Below, one piece after another: positions 1-9,028 of a DNA stretch of 64,000 nt (the first letter of the stretch is position 1; the number at the start of each line of letters is the position of its first letter). Below the pieces are notes generated by a model. It was given only the letters and a program-made list of their open reading frames with translations, searched no databases and was not told the origin of the DNA. A program made the position numbers and the translations under genes. The stretch covers positions 1 to 64,000 of the forward strand of contig CAIYBN010000090.1 in the NCBI GenBank assembly GCA_903924465.1. Direction: 5' to 3'. This DNA comes from an uncultured Myxococcales bacterium. Its GTDB lineage: Bacteria > Myxococcota_A > UBA9042.

Positions 1-822
1 GACAACGCGTTCCAGTTTCTCTCCGGCGGCGGCGCAAACTGCCCGAACGGCTCTTTTGGTCCGCTGGGCGCCATGCACATCGTCATCCTGACCGACGGTC
101 CGGACACCTGCGTGGACAGCGACGAGTTCAGCTACATGTCGCTGAAGAACGCTGACACGTCAGGCAAGTGCCGCACCAAATGCGCGACGTCGGACGTGAA
201 GTGGAAGGAGTTGCTGGTCAAGATGGCCAAGCTCAAGTATCCGATCCACGTGCACTTTGTGCAGTTCCAGGCGCCTGGATACCTCGAGCCGGATCCGCGG
301 ATGATCGAGATGGCGTGCCGCACCGATGGCACATACCAGTTCATCAACTCGGAGAATTTCAACAAGTCCTGGCCCGGCGACTTTTCCAACGCGCTCGTTC
401 GAGCGGTCGAGCGCATCCGCGGCGGGTTGTCAGGGACGTGGCGGGTCGGCTTCCGCTGGCCCACGGGACAGGCTCAGCCGCTGTCGGTGGGACAACTTCG
501 GAGTCTCGATGGTGATTTCATGTTTACCGACAATAACTTTCCAAGCCTTGCGTTCGCAGTGAACACGCTGCTCCCCGATGGTTGGCGTTTCGAATTCAGC
601 GGCTACGAGGATCGTCGCCCGCGCTTGCTCCGCGCCTGCGCCAACGACGCCGCATGCGGCGCCAGCGACCCGTGCGCGCTTCATCACTGTGGCGAAGGCG
701 GAGTGTGCGCGCAAGGTGCGGCGCCGGAAGGCCGACCTTGTGATTTGGCAGGTCAGTCTGGACGGTGCCGCGCGGGCGCTTGCGCAGCCGGCCTCACGTG
801 CGAGCAGGCCATCGCGAAGTGA
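1..822 (+). CDS. VWA-domain protein with Cys-rich tail (5' truncated)
   Basis: The reading frame is open from the first base, so the gene begins outside the window; 273 C-terminal residues are visible. The segment IVILTDGPDTC looks like the beta-strand/loop of a von Willebrand factor A fold. The MIDAS DxSxS motif that would confirm this lies upstream, outside the sequence. The last ~60 residues hold about ten cysteines in short CxxxxC spacings, like the small disulfide knots common in secreted myxobacterial proteins. An extracytoplasmic location is inferred from those cysteines. The specific function is unknown. Confidence 0.7.
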   Translation, partial: DNAFQFLSGGGANCPNGSFGPLGAMHIVILTDGPDTCVDSDEFSYMSLKNADTSGKCRTKCATSDVKWKELLVKMAKLKYPIHVHFVQFQAPGYLEPDPRMIEMACRTDGTYQFINSENFNKSWPGDFSNALVRAVERIRGGLSGTWRVGFRWPTGQAQPLSVGQLRSLDGDFMFTDNNFPSLAFAVNTLLPDGWRFEFSGYEDRRPRLLRACANDAACGASDPCALHHCGEGGVCAQGAAPEGRPCDLAGQSGRCRAGACAAGLTCEQAIAK

Positions 823-825
823 CGT

Positions 826-1389
826 CTATCGCCATAGACCTGCCAGCTTCAACGCGAGCGCGCCAAACGGTGGCAATCGTACGACGTCGATGCCCTCCAC
901 CGCCGCCACGCGCCGCCAAGCTGTGTCGTCCCGTTCAAATACCTCAATCGATCGCGCGTCCGGGTCGACGATCCAGACCCAGTGCACGCCGGCCTCATGG
1001 TAGATCCGCATTTTGACAATACGATCGCGGCTGGCCGTCGATGGCGAGGATACTTCACAGGCCCAATCGGGCGCGACTTGCGTGAAGGGACCATCGATAT
1101 CGTCCGGCAAACGCGTGCGTTGCCATGCCGCTACGTCTGGAACCACGATCTGACGACCGAAATGCAACTCAGGCTCGAACAGGAAATACCAGCCACCGGG
1201 ACCGTCACTGTCCTCACCGTCGCCATCAAATCCACCCAAGGCGACCGTCAGACGCGTTGCGGGACGCCCGTGCTTGCCCGATGGCCGGGGTGACAACTCC
1301 AACTGGCCGTCGAGAATTTCCGCGACCACATGGTCGGGCGCCTCAAGTACGTCCTGATAGGTCGCTTCGCGCTTGCTGGGAATCGGCAT
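826..1389 (-). CDS. Uma2-family (DUF820) PD-(D/E)XK nuclease-like protein
   Basis: 187 residues from the ATG at 1389, chosen because GGAGGTG precedes it by the right distance and because the longer frame would run into lipB. The pattern PDVAAW ... EVSSPST..RDR..K...YHEAGV.W.WIVDP is the usual Uma2 signature, including the acidic and Ser/Pro residues of the PD-(D/E)XK-like core. The family is common in multicopy in cyanobacteria and myxobacteria. Its real substrate is not established. It lies 16 bp after lipB on the same strand and converges on the VWA gene with a 3-bp gap. Confidence 0.8.
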   Translation of the reverse strand: MPIPSKREATYQDVLEAPDHVVAEILDGQLELSPRPSGKHGRPATRLTVALGGFDGDGEDSDGPGGWYFLFEPELHFGRQIVVPDVAAWQRTRLPDDIDGPFTQVAPDWACEVSSPSTASRDRIVKMRIYHEAGVHWVWIVDPDARSIEVFERDDTAWRRVAAVEGIDVVRLPPFGALALKLAGLWR

Positions 1390-1405
1390 CCGCGCACCTC
1401 CAGCT

Positions 1406-2146
1406 TCAGGATAGCGCCAAGCCAACGTCGTCGCCAGCATCTCTTCGCCGCAACACCTCACGCAACTGCCGCTCCAGCACCTGCTGAACTTCGGTCAGCT
1501 CCGGTCGCGTCGCGCCGCGCTCGTCGCACACCTGCCACATCGACGTCATCCGCACGCCATCCAGCCCGCACGGCGTGACCGCGAAGCCGTCCAGCCGCGG
1601 ATTCACGTTCAACGCCAGACCGTGAAACGTCCAGCCGTTGCGCAGCCCCAGGCCCAAGCTGGCGATTTTCCGCTGCGCGTCGATCCACACGCCCGATTGC
1701 CCCGGCTTGAGCACCGTCGCCACGCCGAACTGCGCGCAGGTCGCGACGATGCACTGTTCCAGCAGCCGCACGAACTCCGGCAAATCGCCGAGCGGACCGT
1801 TGCCCCACGGTCCTTGCTGCTGGCACAACTGGACGATCGGGTAGACAACCAGTTGCCCCGGCGCGTGCCAGGTCACCGATCCGCCGCGTGCCACCTCGCG
1901 CACCGGCACTTCTACCGGCGCTTCGCCAACCGGCTGCCAGCGCGGCGATGCGATGTGCGCCAAGCCGCCCTTGCGCCCCAAGGTCAACGTCGGCGGATGT
2001 TGCAGGCTCAGCAGCACGTCTTCCGCATGCTTCGGCCGGGCAACGAGTTCGTCCATCCGCTGCAGCGCCACATCGTAGTCGCACAGCGCCACTCCGTCTT
2101 GCACATGGGTTTGCGGATGTTCGAGCCGAGGCGACGCAGGGATCAT
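1406..2146 (-). CDS. lipB: Octanoyl-[ACP]:protein N-octanoyltransferase
   Basis: LipB transfers the octanoyl chain from acyl carrier protein to the lipoyl domains of 2-oxoacid dehydrogenases and GcvH, the first step of endogenous lipoate synthesis. The 246 residues contain the family signature RGGSVTWHAPGQLVVYP, the lysine in RKIASLG, and the acyl-accepting cysteine in VTPCG. Length is normal with a short N-terminal extension. Its ATG overlaps the stop of the upstream RelA-like gene by 4 bp, so translation is probably coupled. lipA is not in the window. Confidence 0.95.
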   Translation of the reverse strand: MIPASPRLEHPQTHVQDGVALCDYDVALQRMDELVARPKHAEDVLLSLQHPPTLTLGRKGGLAHIASPRWQPVGEAPVEVPVREVARGGSVTWHAPGQLVVYPIVQLCQQQGPWGNGPLGDLPEFVRLLEQCIVATCAQFGVATVLKPGQSGVWIDAQRKIASLGLGLRNGWTFHGLALNVNPRLDGFAVTPCGLDGVRMTSMWQVCDERGATRPELTEVQQVLERQLREVLRRRDAGDDVGLALS

Positions 2147-3549
2147 TTGGAATCGGTCGGCAGCATCGCGCGCAATTCTTCCAGCGTTGCGTTGGGCAAG
2201 ATGCCCGTCGACGCAAACGCCCGCCGCAACGGAATTGGTTTGGTCGTACCGACGTCGGGCGCCGCATGCTCGCGCTCCGGCCGCGGATCTTCCGGCAGAC
2301 CGAGCAATTGCAGCACCCGCGGCAGGACGCGCCGTCGCACCGACGCAATTTGCCGCGCCTTGTATTCACCGTAGGAAGCACGGCCTTCGGTCGCTGCCTG
2401 ATAGCTCGCCACGTCCATCACTTGGACTTCATAGGGAAAGAAGAACTGAATCTCCGGATCCACGCCCTGGGTCGTGAGCGCGGTCAGCATTTCCTCCAGC
2501 GCCGGTCCTTCCAGATGTTTCTGGGCGATCGCTTGGGCCTCGCGCATCCGCGTGAACAGCGGATTGGCAAAGCGGATCATCTGCCGGCAGGTGAACTGGA
2601 TCGACTGGTACTTGTCGGAGCTGTAGGGATTCCAATCCACCTGATCGTGGCTCTGCGGCTTGTGGTCAAAGCCATGAATGGCCCGTACCGTCGCCATTTC
2701 ATCCAGCTCGCCGCGCTGGTAGCGCTGCAGGCACGAACGGACGTGGATATCGTAAGCATCCAAATCCACGAGCGTATTGCGCGATCGCGTCGGCTTCACG
2801 TTCGGGTACATGATCGTGTGTTCTTCACGCAAGGCGCGGACCGCGAACAGCGCGTCCACGGGATTGCCGACGATGATCCGCACGCCGATGTGGTCAAAGA
2901 GATCGTACGCGACGTTTTCCTGCTTTTGCAGCAGCTTGACCACCACCGAGCGCAGCGGCTTGGTCTCCTTGACCTCAAAACGCACGATCGGCACGTCGAA
3001 ACTCTGGGCGTGCAGGTACTGGCTCCCGTCCTCGCGCGTGCGGACCTGCGCGACGAAGCGGTTGAGGATGCGCTCGCGGATTTCGTGGTAGTAGTTGTTC
3101 TGAAAGTAGTTCACCGCGTGGGCGACGGTATGCATCACCCGCAGCAGGCCGCACGCCCAGCCCATGCGCACTTCAGACGACATGCCGTCCTTCGCCACCG
3201 CGATCTCGCGATCGCCGGCCGCCAGGCGAAGGACGCTGAGAATCGGCATCGTGTCGAATTCACTGGGCATTTCAACGGGCAGACCCGGCAGCAGCACGCC
3301 GCGAATAAAGCCCAAGGCTTCCGTGCGAATGCGCTCCACATCCTGGAACTGCACCGGATTGTCCAGATCGTAGCCGTAGCGGGCGAGAAATCCCGAGGCC
3401 TCTGCCTCGCCGCTTTGCGTCAACCGCAGATGCGACAGGTCAATCGCCGACTGCCCACCCATGATGGTGTGCATCGTCTCCCACGAGAAGACATACCGCG
3501 CCAGCAGCGGCGGCAAAGGTCCAGCACGAAGGGTTCCCAGCTCAGCCAC
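2143..3549 (-). CDS. Uncharacterised protein with RelA/SpoT-like motifs (TIGR04552-like)
   Basis: 468 residues from a GTG at 3549 preceded by GGAG. I recall this as a family largely restricted to myxobacteria and relatives (TIGR04552); not verified. Three motifs in order recall the (p)ppGpp synthetase fold: DHIGVRIIV at ~219-227 (compare DxxGxRII), DKYQSIQ at ~312-318 (compare GYQSLH), and EVQVMD at ~374-379 (compare E[IV]QIRT). No TGS or ACT domain is visible, and the ~210-residue N-terminal part is unfamiliar. Synthetase activity is inference only. It overlaps lipB by 4 bp. Confidence 0.7.
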   Translation of the reverse strand: MAELGTLRAGPLPPLLARYVFSWETMHTIMGGQSAIDLSHLRLTQSGEAEASGFLARYGYDLDNPVQFQDVERIRTEALGFIRGVLLPGLPVEMPSEFDTMPILSVLRLAAGDREIAVAKDGMSSEVRMGWACGLLRVMHTVAHAVNYFQNNYYHEIRERILNRFVAQVRTREDGSQYLHAQSFDVPIVRFEVKETKPLRSVVVKLLQKQENVAYDLFDHIGVRIIVGNPVDALFAVRALREEHTIMYPNVKPTRSRNTLVDLDAYDIHVRSCLQRYQRGELDEMATVRAIHGFDHKPQSHDQVDWNPYSSDKYQSIQFTCRQMIRFANPLFTRMREAQAIAQKHLEGPALEEMLTALTTQGVDPEIQFFFPYEVQVMDVASYQAATEGRASYGEYKARQIASVRRRVLPRVLQLLGLPEDPRPEREHAAPDVGTTKPIPLRRAFASTGILPNATLEELRAMLPTDSK

Positions 3550-3630
3550 ACGCAGCTCCAGGACAAGGGCCAGAAAAAGCCGCGCGTTTGTAACCGATCA
3601 CGCGGCATTTGTCTTCCCTGAAATGCAAAG

Positions 3631-5595
3631 TTACGTTGCGGTCACGGCCAGTTCCAATAGGCCGCGGCTCGGATGCACCGAGCGCACCACAAGCAGGACG
3701 TGATCGCCGACGTGGAGCATCGGTGCGCGCACAGGTGTGTCGAGCGCCAGCTCGGTGAGAAACACGAGTCGATCTCCGTTAGCCAGCGTGCGCACGACCT
3801 GGCCATGGAGCGGTCTGCCGTTCACCCGCCCAGCCAGCCAGAGCAGCTTGAAATAGTGATTGCCCTTGCGCTGCCACTGCCGCGCGTCGCGGGCGGCTTC
3901 ATCGGCCACATGCGCCAACTGCGTCACTTCCTGCAGCGTATGTGGCGCGGCGACCCCACGCAGCCACGCCACAAGCTGTCGGTGCGCCAGCACGTCGCCA
4001 TAACGTCGCAGGGGTGACGTGAATTGCACGTACGCCGCGACGCCCATCATACCGTGGGGCGCTGGAGCGGCCTGCATCGTGCCGGCCTCGAGGACGCGAA
4101 ACATCGCAAAGCAGTCAGCGGGTTGATCGTACAGGCCCGGCGGCAGCGGCGCATTTCCCGGCCTCGGCTGGGTACGATAGGGCAGCGCGATGCGATGACG
4201 TGCGCCCAGCTGTGCCACCGCCGCGCACGCTTGGACCATCAGCTCCGTCACGAGGCGCCGGCCCGGGCTTGTCTGCTGCACCTGGCGAATCACCACCGGC
4301 TGGAACGGCGGCGCGGTCAGTTCGCAATCCGGCCGGTAGAGCAGCCACGCGCCGTTGCGAATCCGCGCGCCCTCTGCCCGCAGGCCCGCCGCGAGCAACT
4401 GGTCCAGCACCGCGCGATCCACGCCTGGCTCGACCGCGCCCGCCAGCACGCGCTCGACCAGGCTGTACGACCACACATGCGCCACGCGCACCCACGCTTC
4501 CTGCAACGTCTCGTCGCGGGCCACGCCCGTTGCATCCAGGGTCAGCGACACGACCAGCGCCGGCTTCCATGTGTGCAGCGTGAGCGAGGCCACGTCCCGC
4601 GCAAGTGCGTCCGGCAACATCCCGATGACGTGACGCGGATGGTACAGCGTCGACCCGCGCCGCCGCGCTTCCAAATCGGCCAGACTGTCCGGCACGATCC
4701 ACGCCGACGGGTGGGCAATCGCCACGTGCACACGCAGGCCGTCGGGCGTCTCCTCCACGCAAATCGCGTCGTCCACTTCATGCGGCGCGTCGTTGTCCAT
4801 CGTCACGAATGGCAGTTCCAGATGCGGCGCATCCGGCGGCATGTCTGGCTCAGGGCGCAACGACGCGATGGCGTCCGCGGGCCAGGGATCCAGCCGGCCG
4901 GAACGCCAAAGTTCGATGTCCTCGTGGCCATCCCACAGGCCAAGTTCGTTCAACAGATCCGCGGCATCGCGGGCGTCGGCCTGCTTGTGGCGGCCGTCCA
5001 ACTCCAGCCAGTGCGCCGCTGCCGCATCCGTTTCGCCCCGCACGATCGCGATCAGCCGGGGCGCGATACTACCCAGAGCGACTTTGCGTCCGGCGCGGTG
5101 TTGCAGCAACGCTTGGCGCCATGTGGCGACGTCGACATCGAGTTCCGCCTGGCGCTGCCGCTCCTGATCCAGCGCACGCCGCGCCGCCGCATCGTTCCGG
5201 GACAGCCGTCCGTGCGTCAGCGCGAAGCCGGTGTGGGCAAAGACCGCGAGAACGATGGCTGCGTCGCGCGTACCCGCGTCGTCCCGACCGAACAGCACTT
5301 CCGCCAACTCGCCGATCCCCACCGGGCGATCGGCCAGCAGCGTCCAAGCGATATCCAGTTCCTCCGGCGTGGCCCGCTTTTCCAACCCAGCGACGGCCTG
5401 CTCGGCGTCCAACAGCGACGCGGCACACACGCTCAACTCGCCCGCGAGCTCCGGCCTCTCGATGCGGATCACCGCCACGTCGCCGCCAAAGGCCCGCACC
5501 TGCACGCGCATCGGCCGGCCAGGTTTGTACGATTGCACCCAGCCAATCTTCAGCGACGCGCTTTCGGCCACAAGGACGACTTGACCTTCCGTCAT
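3631..5595 (-). CDS. RNB-domain exoribonuclease (RNase II/R family)
   Basis: 654 residues. RNB enzymes degrade RNA 3' to 5' using two metal ions held by an Asp cluster. Here the cluster reads MDNDAPHEVDDA around residue 265: the first and last two Asp are kept and the intermediate Asp is Glu. A Glu at that place also occurs in cyanobacterial and organellar RNB proteins, so activity is likely retained. The distal motif QFTSPLRRYGDVLAHRQL is intact. A C-terminal S1-like segment is suggested. The start codon overlaps the recD2 stop by 4 bp. The length is closer to RNase II than to RNase R. Confidence 0.88.
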   Translation of the reverse strand: MTEGQVVLVAESASLKIGWVQSYKPGRPMRVQVRAFGGDVAVIRIERPELAGELSVCAASLLDAEQAVAGLEKRATPEELDIAWTLLADRPVGIGELAEVLFGRDDAGTRDAAIVLAVFAHTGFALTHGRLSRNDAAARRALDQERQRQAELDVDVATWRQALLQHRAGRKVALGSIAPRLIAIVRGETDAAAAHWLELDGRHKQADARDAADLLNELGLWDGHEDIELWRSGRLDPWPADAIASLRPEPDMPPDAPHLELPFVTMDNDAPHEVDDAICVEETPDGLRVHVAIAHPSAWIVPDSLADLEARRRGSTLYHPRHVIGMLPDALARDVASLTLHTWKPALVVSLTLDATGVARDETLQEAWVRVAHVWSYSLVERVLAGAVEPGVDRAVLDQLLAAGLRAEGARIRNGAWLLYRPDCELTAPPFQPVVIRQVQQTSPGRRLVTELMVQACAAVAQLGARHRIALPYRTQPRPGNAPLPPGLYDQPADCFAMFRVLEAGTMQAAPAPHGMMGVAAYVQFTSPLRRYGDVLAHRQLVAWLRGVAAPHTLQEVTQLAHVADEAARDARQWQRKGNHYFKLLWLAGRVNGRPLHGQVVRTLANGDRLVFLTELALDTPVRAPMLHVGDHVLLVVRSVHPSRGLLELAVTAT

Positions 5596-7874
5596 GCGCC
5601 CTCCCGCTGGCCAGTCGCTCGCTGAAGCGCCTGCCGCAATTGGGTATATCGATGAATCGGCGCGTCATTTTGCACCGCTCGCTCAATCGCCCGCATGGGC
5701 CCGACCAGTACGACAAAGCGCCGACCGCGCGTCAGCGCCGTGTACAGCAAGTTGCGCTGTAGCATGATGTGGTGCTGCGGATGCAAGGGCAGGACCACGG
5801 CCGGATACTCGCTGCCCTGCGATTTGTGCACCGTCACGGCGTAGGCCAGTTGCAGGTTGTCGAGCGCGCTGCCTTCGACGTCGACCAAGCGCTCGCCAAA
5901 GCGAATCTGCACGGTCGGCGCCAGAGGCAGCCCAGGCTGGCGATTGTCCGCGCGCCCCTGGCCGCGACCGACCACGACGCCGATATCGCCGTTGAACACC
6001 TCCAAATCATAGTCGTTCTTCAGCTGCTGCACCTTGTCGCCGACGCGCAAGCCATTGCCCAACGGTTCGCCGTCCGGATTCAGCGCCTGTCGCAATGCCT
6101 CGTTCAGTGCCTGCGTGCCCAGCGGACCGCGATGGACCGGCGCAAGCACTTGAATATCGCGAATTGGCTCAAAACCGCGTTGTGGCAAGCGATGTTGCAC
6201 AATTTCCAGCACGCCCGCGAGGATGTCTTCCGGCTGCTCGCGTGGCACCAGAAAAAAATCGCCCTCGGCGTTGCGCGGCGAGGAATGCGGCAGTTGGCCC
6301 ATGCGAACCCGGTGCGCGTTCAGGGCGATTTGCGAGCCCTCGCCTTGCCGGTAAATGCGATCCAGCGCCACGACCGGAATGCAGTGCGACTGAATCAGGT
6401 CGTCCAGCACCGCGCCCGGCCCGACCGACGGTAGCTGATCCGCGTCGCCGACCAGCAGGACGCGCGCACCCAGCGGCGTGGCGTCAAAAAGCGCCGCCGC
6501 GAGCGTGACTTCCATCATCGATGTCTCGTCCACGATGATGAGGTCGGCGTCCAGCGGCGTCTCCTTGTTGCGCAGGAAGCGGCCGGTCCGCGGCTCGAAC
6601 TCCAGCAGCCGATGCAGCGTCTTGGCCTCGGCGCCCGTGGCCTCCGCCAGCCGCCGCGCCGCCCGACCCGTCGGCGCCGCCAGAGCCAGCCGCGGTTGGT
6701 CGCGGGCCATCGCCGCCAGAACGCCGCGGATGATCGTCGTCTTGCCGGTGCCCGGACCGCCGGTCACCACCAGCACGCCGGTCTGCAAGGCGCGCGTCAC
6801 CGCCTCGCGTTGGCTGCCCTCCAGGGTAAACCCCAACGCCGCTTCTGCATCCGTCAGCCGCGCTGGCAAATCGGGCCGCGCCGCCGACGCCGCGCCCAGG
6901 AGTTCCGCCAGACGTTGGGCCAGCCGCTCCTCCGCGTGCGCCAGTTCGGCCAGGCACAGCGCGTCACCGGACCGCACGAGCGTTTCCTCGGCCAAAAGCG
7001 CCGCGATCGCCGCGGCCAACGGCGCCTCCGTCACTTCCAGGATCGTCATCGCGTTCGCCATCACCAGCGTCTCTGGCGGCGCCGTGTGTCCCTGTTGGGC
7101 GAGCTCGTGCAGCGCGTGCGTCAGCCCCGCCCGCATGCGATCGGGCGAGGTCGTCGGCACGCCCAGCTCGCGCGCCAGACGATCCGCGGTCTTGAAACCG
7201 ATGCCGGGCACGTCCTCCGCCAGCCGGTACGGCCGCTCGCGCACCTGCCGCACCGTATCCTTGCCATAGCGCTGTTCAATTCGCGCGGTCAGCAGCGGGC
7301 CCAGTCCAAGCCCGTAGAGGAAAACCGCGTTCGCCGCGGCTTCGGCATGTTTCTCCACCTGCTCCACAAGCGCCGCGCGGACTTTGCGATTCAGCCCTTT
7401 CACGCCCTTCAGCACGTCCGGGTCGGTGCGAATTCGCGCCAACGCGTCGTCACCGAGGTGGTCGACGACGCGCTCCGCCAAGGTCGGCCCGAGCCCGGCG
7501 ATCTGGCCCGACTTCAGGTAACGCAGGACGCCAGCGCGCGTACCAGGCACGACCGGACGGGCCGAGAGCACCTTGACCTGCCGTCCGTGGCGCGGGTCGT
7601 CCTCCACAACGCCGTCGATGGCGATCGCGTCGCCTTCCGTGAGGCCCCACAGCGGACCTTTGATCGTTGCCGCGATTCCGTCGTCGCGGCGCAGCAGCGC
7701 GATCCCGAACCCGTTGTCAGCGTTGCGGTAGACGAATCGCTCCAGCAGGCCCGACCACGTGACACGCTCGCCGGCCACCGCAGGTGTTGGCACCGGTTGA
7801 GACTGCCGCATCGTCAGGCCGTCCTGGGCAAACTCAAAAATGGCTCCCTGACGCGGGCGACTCGGCGGGCTCAT
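5592..7874 (-). CDS. recD2: ATP-dependent RecD2-like DNA helicase
   Basis: 760 residues from the ATG at 7874, which overlaps the stop of the upstream lipoprotein gene. RecD2 is a 5'-3' SF1B helicase that works without RecBC. After an N-terminal OB-like region come helix-hairpin-helix motifs (GIGFKTADRLARELG), then Walker A GGPGTGKTT at ~370, Walker B IIVDETSMM, GDADQLPSVGPG (motif III), and the C-terminal motif VI LYTALTRGRR. No RecB or RecC is nearby. It is translationally coupled to the RNB nuclease downstream, which hints at co-expression of nucleic-acid processing enzymes. Confidence 0.93.
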   Translation of the reverse strand: MSPPSRPRQGAIFEFAQDGLTMRQSQPVPTPAVAGERVTWSGLLERFVYRNADNGFGIALLRRDDGIAATIKGPLWGLTEGDAIAIDGVVEDDPRHGRQVKVLSARPVVPGTRAGVLRYLKSGQIAGLGPTLAERVVDHLGDDALARIRTDPDVLKGVKGLNRKVRAALVEQVEKHAEAAANAVFLYGLGLGPLLTARIEQRYGKDTVRQVRERPYRLAEDVPGIGFKTADRLARELGVPTTSPDRMRAGLTHALHELAQQGHTAPPETLVMANAMTILEVTEAPLAAAIAALLAEETLVRSGDALCLAELAHAEERLAQRLAELLGAASAARPDLPARLTDAEAALGFTLEGSQREAVTRALQTGVLVVTGGPGTGKTTIIRGVLAAMARDQPRLALAAPTGRAARRLAEATGAEAKTLHRLLEFEPRTGRFLRNKETPLDADLIIVDETSMMEVTLAAALFDATPLGARVLLVGDADQLPSVGPGAVLDDLIQSHCIPVVALDRIYRQGEGSQIALNAHRVRMGQLPHSSPRNAEGDFFLVPREQPEDILAGVLEIVQHRLPQRGFEPIRDIQVLAPVHRGPLGTQALNEALRQALNPDGEPLGNGLRVGDKVQQLKNDYDLEVFNGDIGVVVGRGQGRADNRQPGLPLAPTVQIRFGERLVDVEGSALDNLQLAYAVTVHKSQGSEYPAVVLPLHPQHHIMLQRNLLYTALTRGRRFVVLVGPMRAIERAVQNDAPIHRYTQLRQALQRATGQREGA

Positions 7875-8929
7875 GGTGTCGTGGCGGGCACCAGCGGGCC
7901 GTGCAAGGCCACTTCGACGGTTGCGCCGCTCCGCAGGACTTGAGCGCGGCAGCCCGCGGTGCCAGCGACTTGCAGTGCGCGGTCGATTTGATACGCCGCA
8001 GTCACCGGTCGGCCGTCGATCGCGGTCACCAAGTCGCCGGCTTGCAGCCCGCCTTGCGCTTGGCGCACCAGCACACCGCGATTTTTCGAGGCCACGGCGC
8101 GCTCCTTGTCCGGCAGTCCCGGCGCGACGCGGTCCCACAGCGCAAACGTGGCGACTTCGCGCATCATGTCGCCTTTGGCTTTGTTCGCGTCATTCCAACT
8201 CTGCTTGCCCGGCGCGACCCAATCGAGCGTCGCCGGAAGACTATCCAGAAGACCGTCACCGCGCGTTTGTCGGACACCGGATTCGCCCAACAGCGGCCCC
8301 GCGATCGCCAGCAGCTTGTCGAGCGCAAGCTGAATCGCCAGCGTCAGGCCCGGTCGCGGATCGCCACCCGGAACCACGTCGGTCGGGTCATCCGTCGTTT
8401 CCACCACCAGCCCCGCCAACCGCCGACCGCGCAGCGCATCCGACAACCACACTTCCGTGCGCAGATGGGCTTCCAGACCATGCTGTCGGAATGTCTGCTG
8501 TTTTTTCGGATCGGCGTTGCGGATGTCCTGAATGTCGCGGGTGTTGGTCGCGCGTTGTTCGGTCACCAGGATGTGCAGCGCGACGGCTTCCCGCACCGGG
8601 ATGCGCAGATCGGTGCCGTGCGACATCAAATCCGTATCGGCGGACACCACGGACACTTCGTCGACGGGCCGCAGGACGGTGAAATCCGCAGGGCCGACCA
8701 GCGCTTGCGGCGTCTTGTTCAGCAGCCAACGCGCGACGCTGTCGGTGCGCATCGCGATGTCCAGCGAAGTCGAGTCCTGCATGGCCAGCGCCACCGGGAG
8801 GACGACGAGCGCCTTGGCATGGACGGCAGGGTCAGGCACCTGAATTTCGCTGATCTGCGGTCCACTCGCGCCGCAGCACGCGAGAAGCAGGAAACTCGTG
8901 TGTCTCAGCCAACGGATCGTCTGGTTCAT
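7871..8929 (-). CDS. Lipoprotein with C-terminal PDZ domain
   Basis: 352 residues from the ATG at 8929, preceded by GGGAGGGAG. The N-terminus has a short hydrophobic stretch and an LLACC lipobox, so it is probably a lipid-anchored envelope protein. The final ~90 residues (GVLVRQAQGGLQAGDLVTAIDGRPV...) form a PDZ domain. The middle is unfamiliar and has no trypsin-like catalytic triad that I can see, so this is not an HtrA protease. Its stop overlaps the recD2 start by 4 bp. It is transcribed divergently from mutS. Confidence 0.8.
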   Translation of the reverse strand: MNQTIRWLRHTSFLLLACCGASGPQISEIQVPDPAVHAKALVVLPVALAMQDSTSLDIAMRTDSVARWLLNKTPQALVGPADFTVLRPVDEVSVVSADTDLMSHGTDLRIPVREAVALHILVTEQRATNTRDIQDIRNADPKKQQTFRQHGLEAHLRTEVWLSDALRGRRLAGLVVETTDDPTDVVPGGDPRPGLTLAIQLALDKLLAIAGPLLGESGVRQTRGDGLLDSLPATLDWVAPGKQSWNDANKAKGDMMREVATFALWDRVAPGLPDKERAVASKNRGVLVRQAQGGLQAGDLVTAIDGRPVTAAYQIDRALQVAGTAGCRAQVLRSGATVEVALHGPLVPATTP

Positions 8930-9028
8930 GACTCCCTCCCTTTCGGCGCCGCAGGATCGCACGTCTCGGCGCCGATGGGCAAGTCCGCGTTGACGCAGCC
9001 GGCCTGCATCGCGCATCCTCCGTCGGCC

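Noticed and set aside
1888-3621. 577-residue plus-strand frame
   Set aside because: Antisense to lipB and the RelA-like gene; no recognisable domain.
4024-5625. 533-residue plus-strand frame
   Set aside because: Antisense to the RNB nuclease; composition typical of complementary-strand artefacts.
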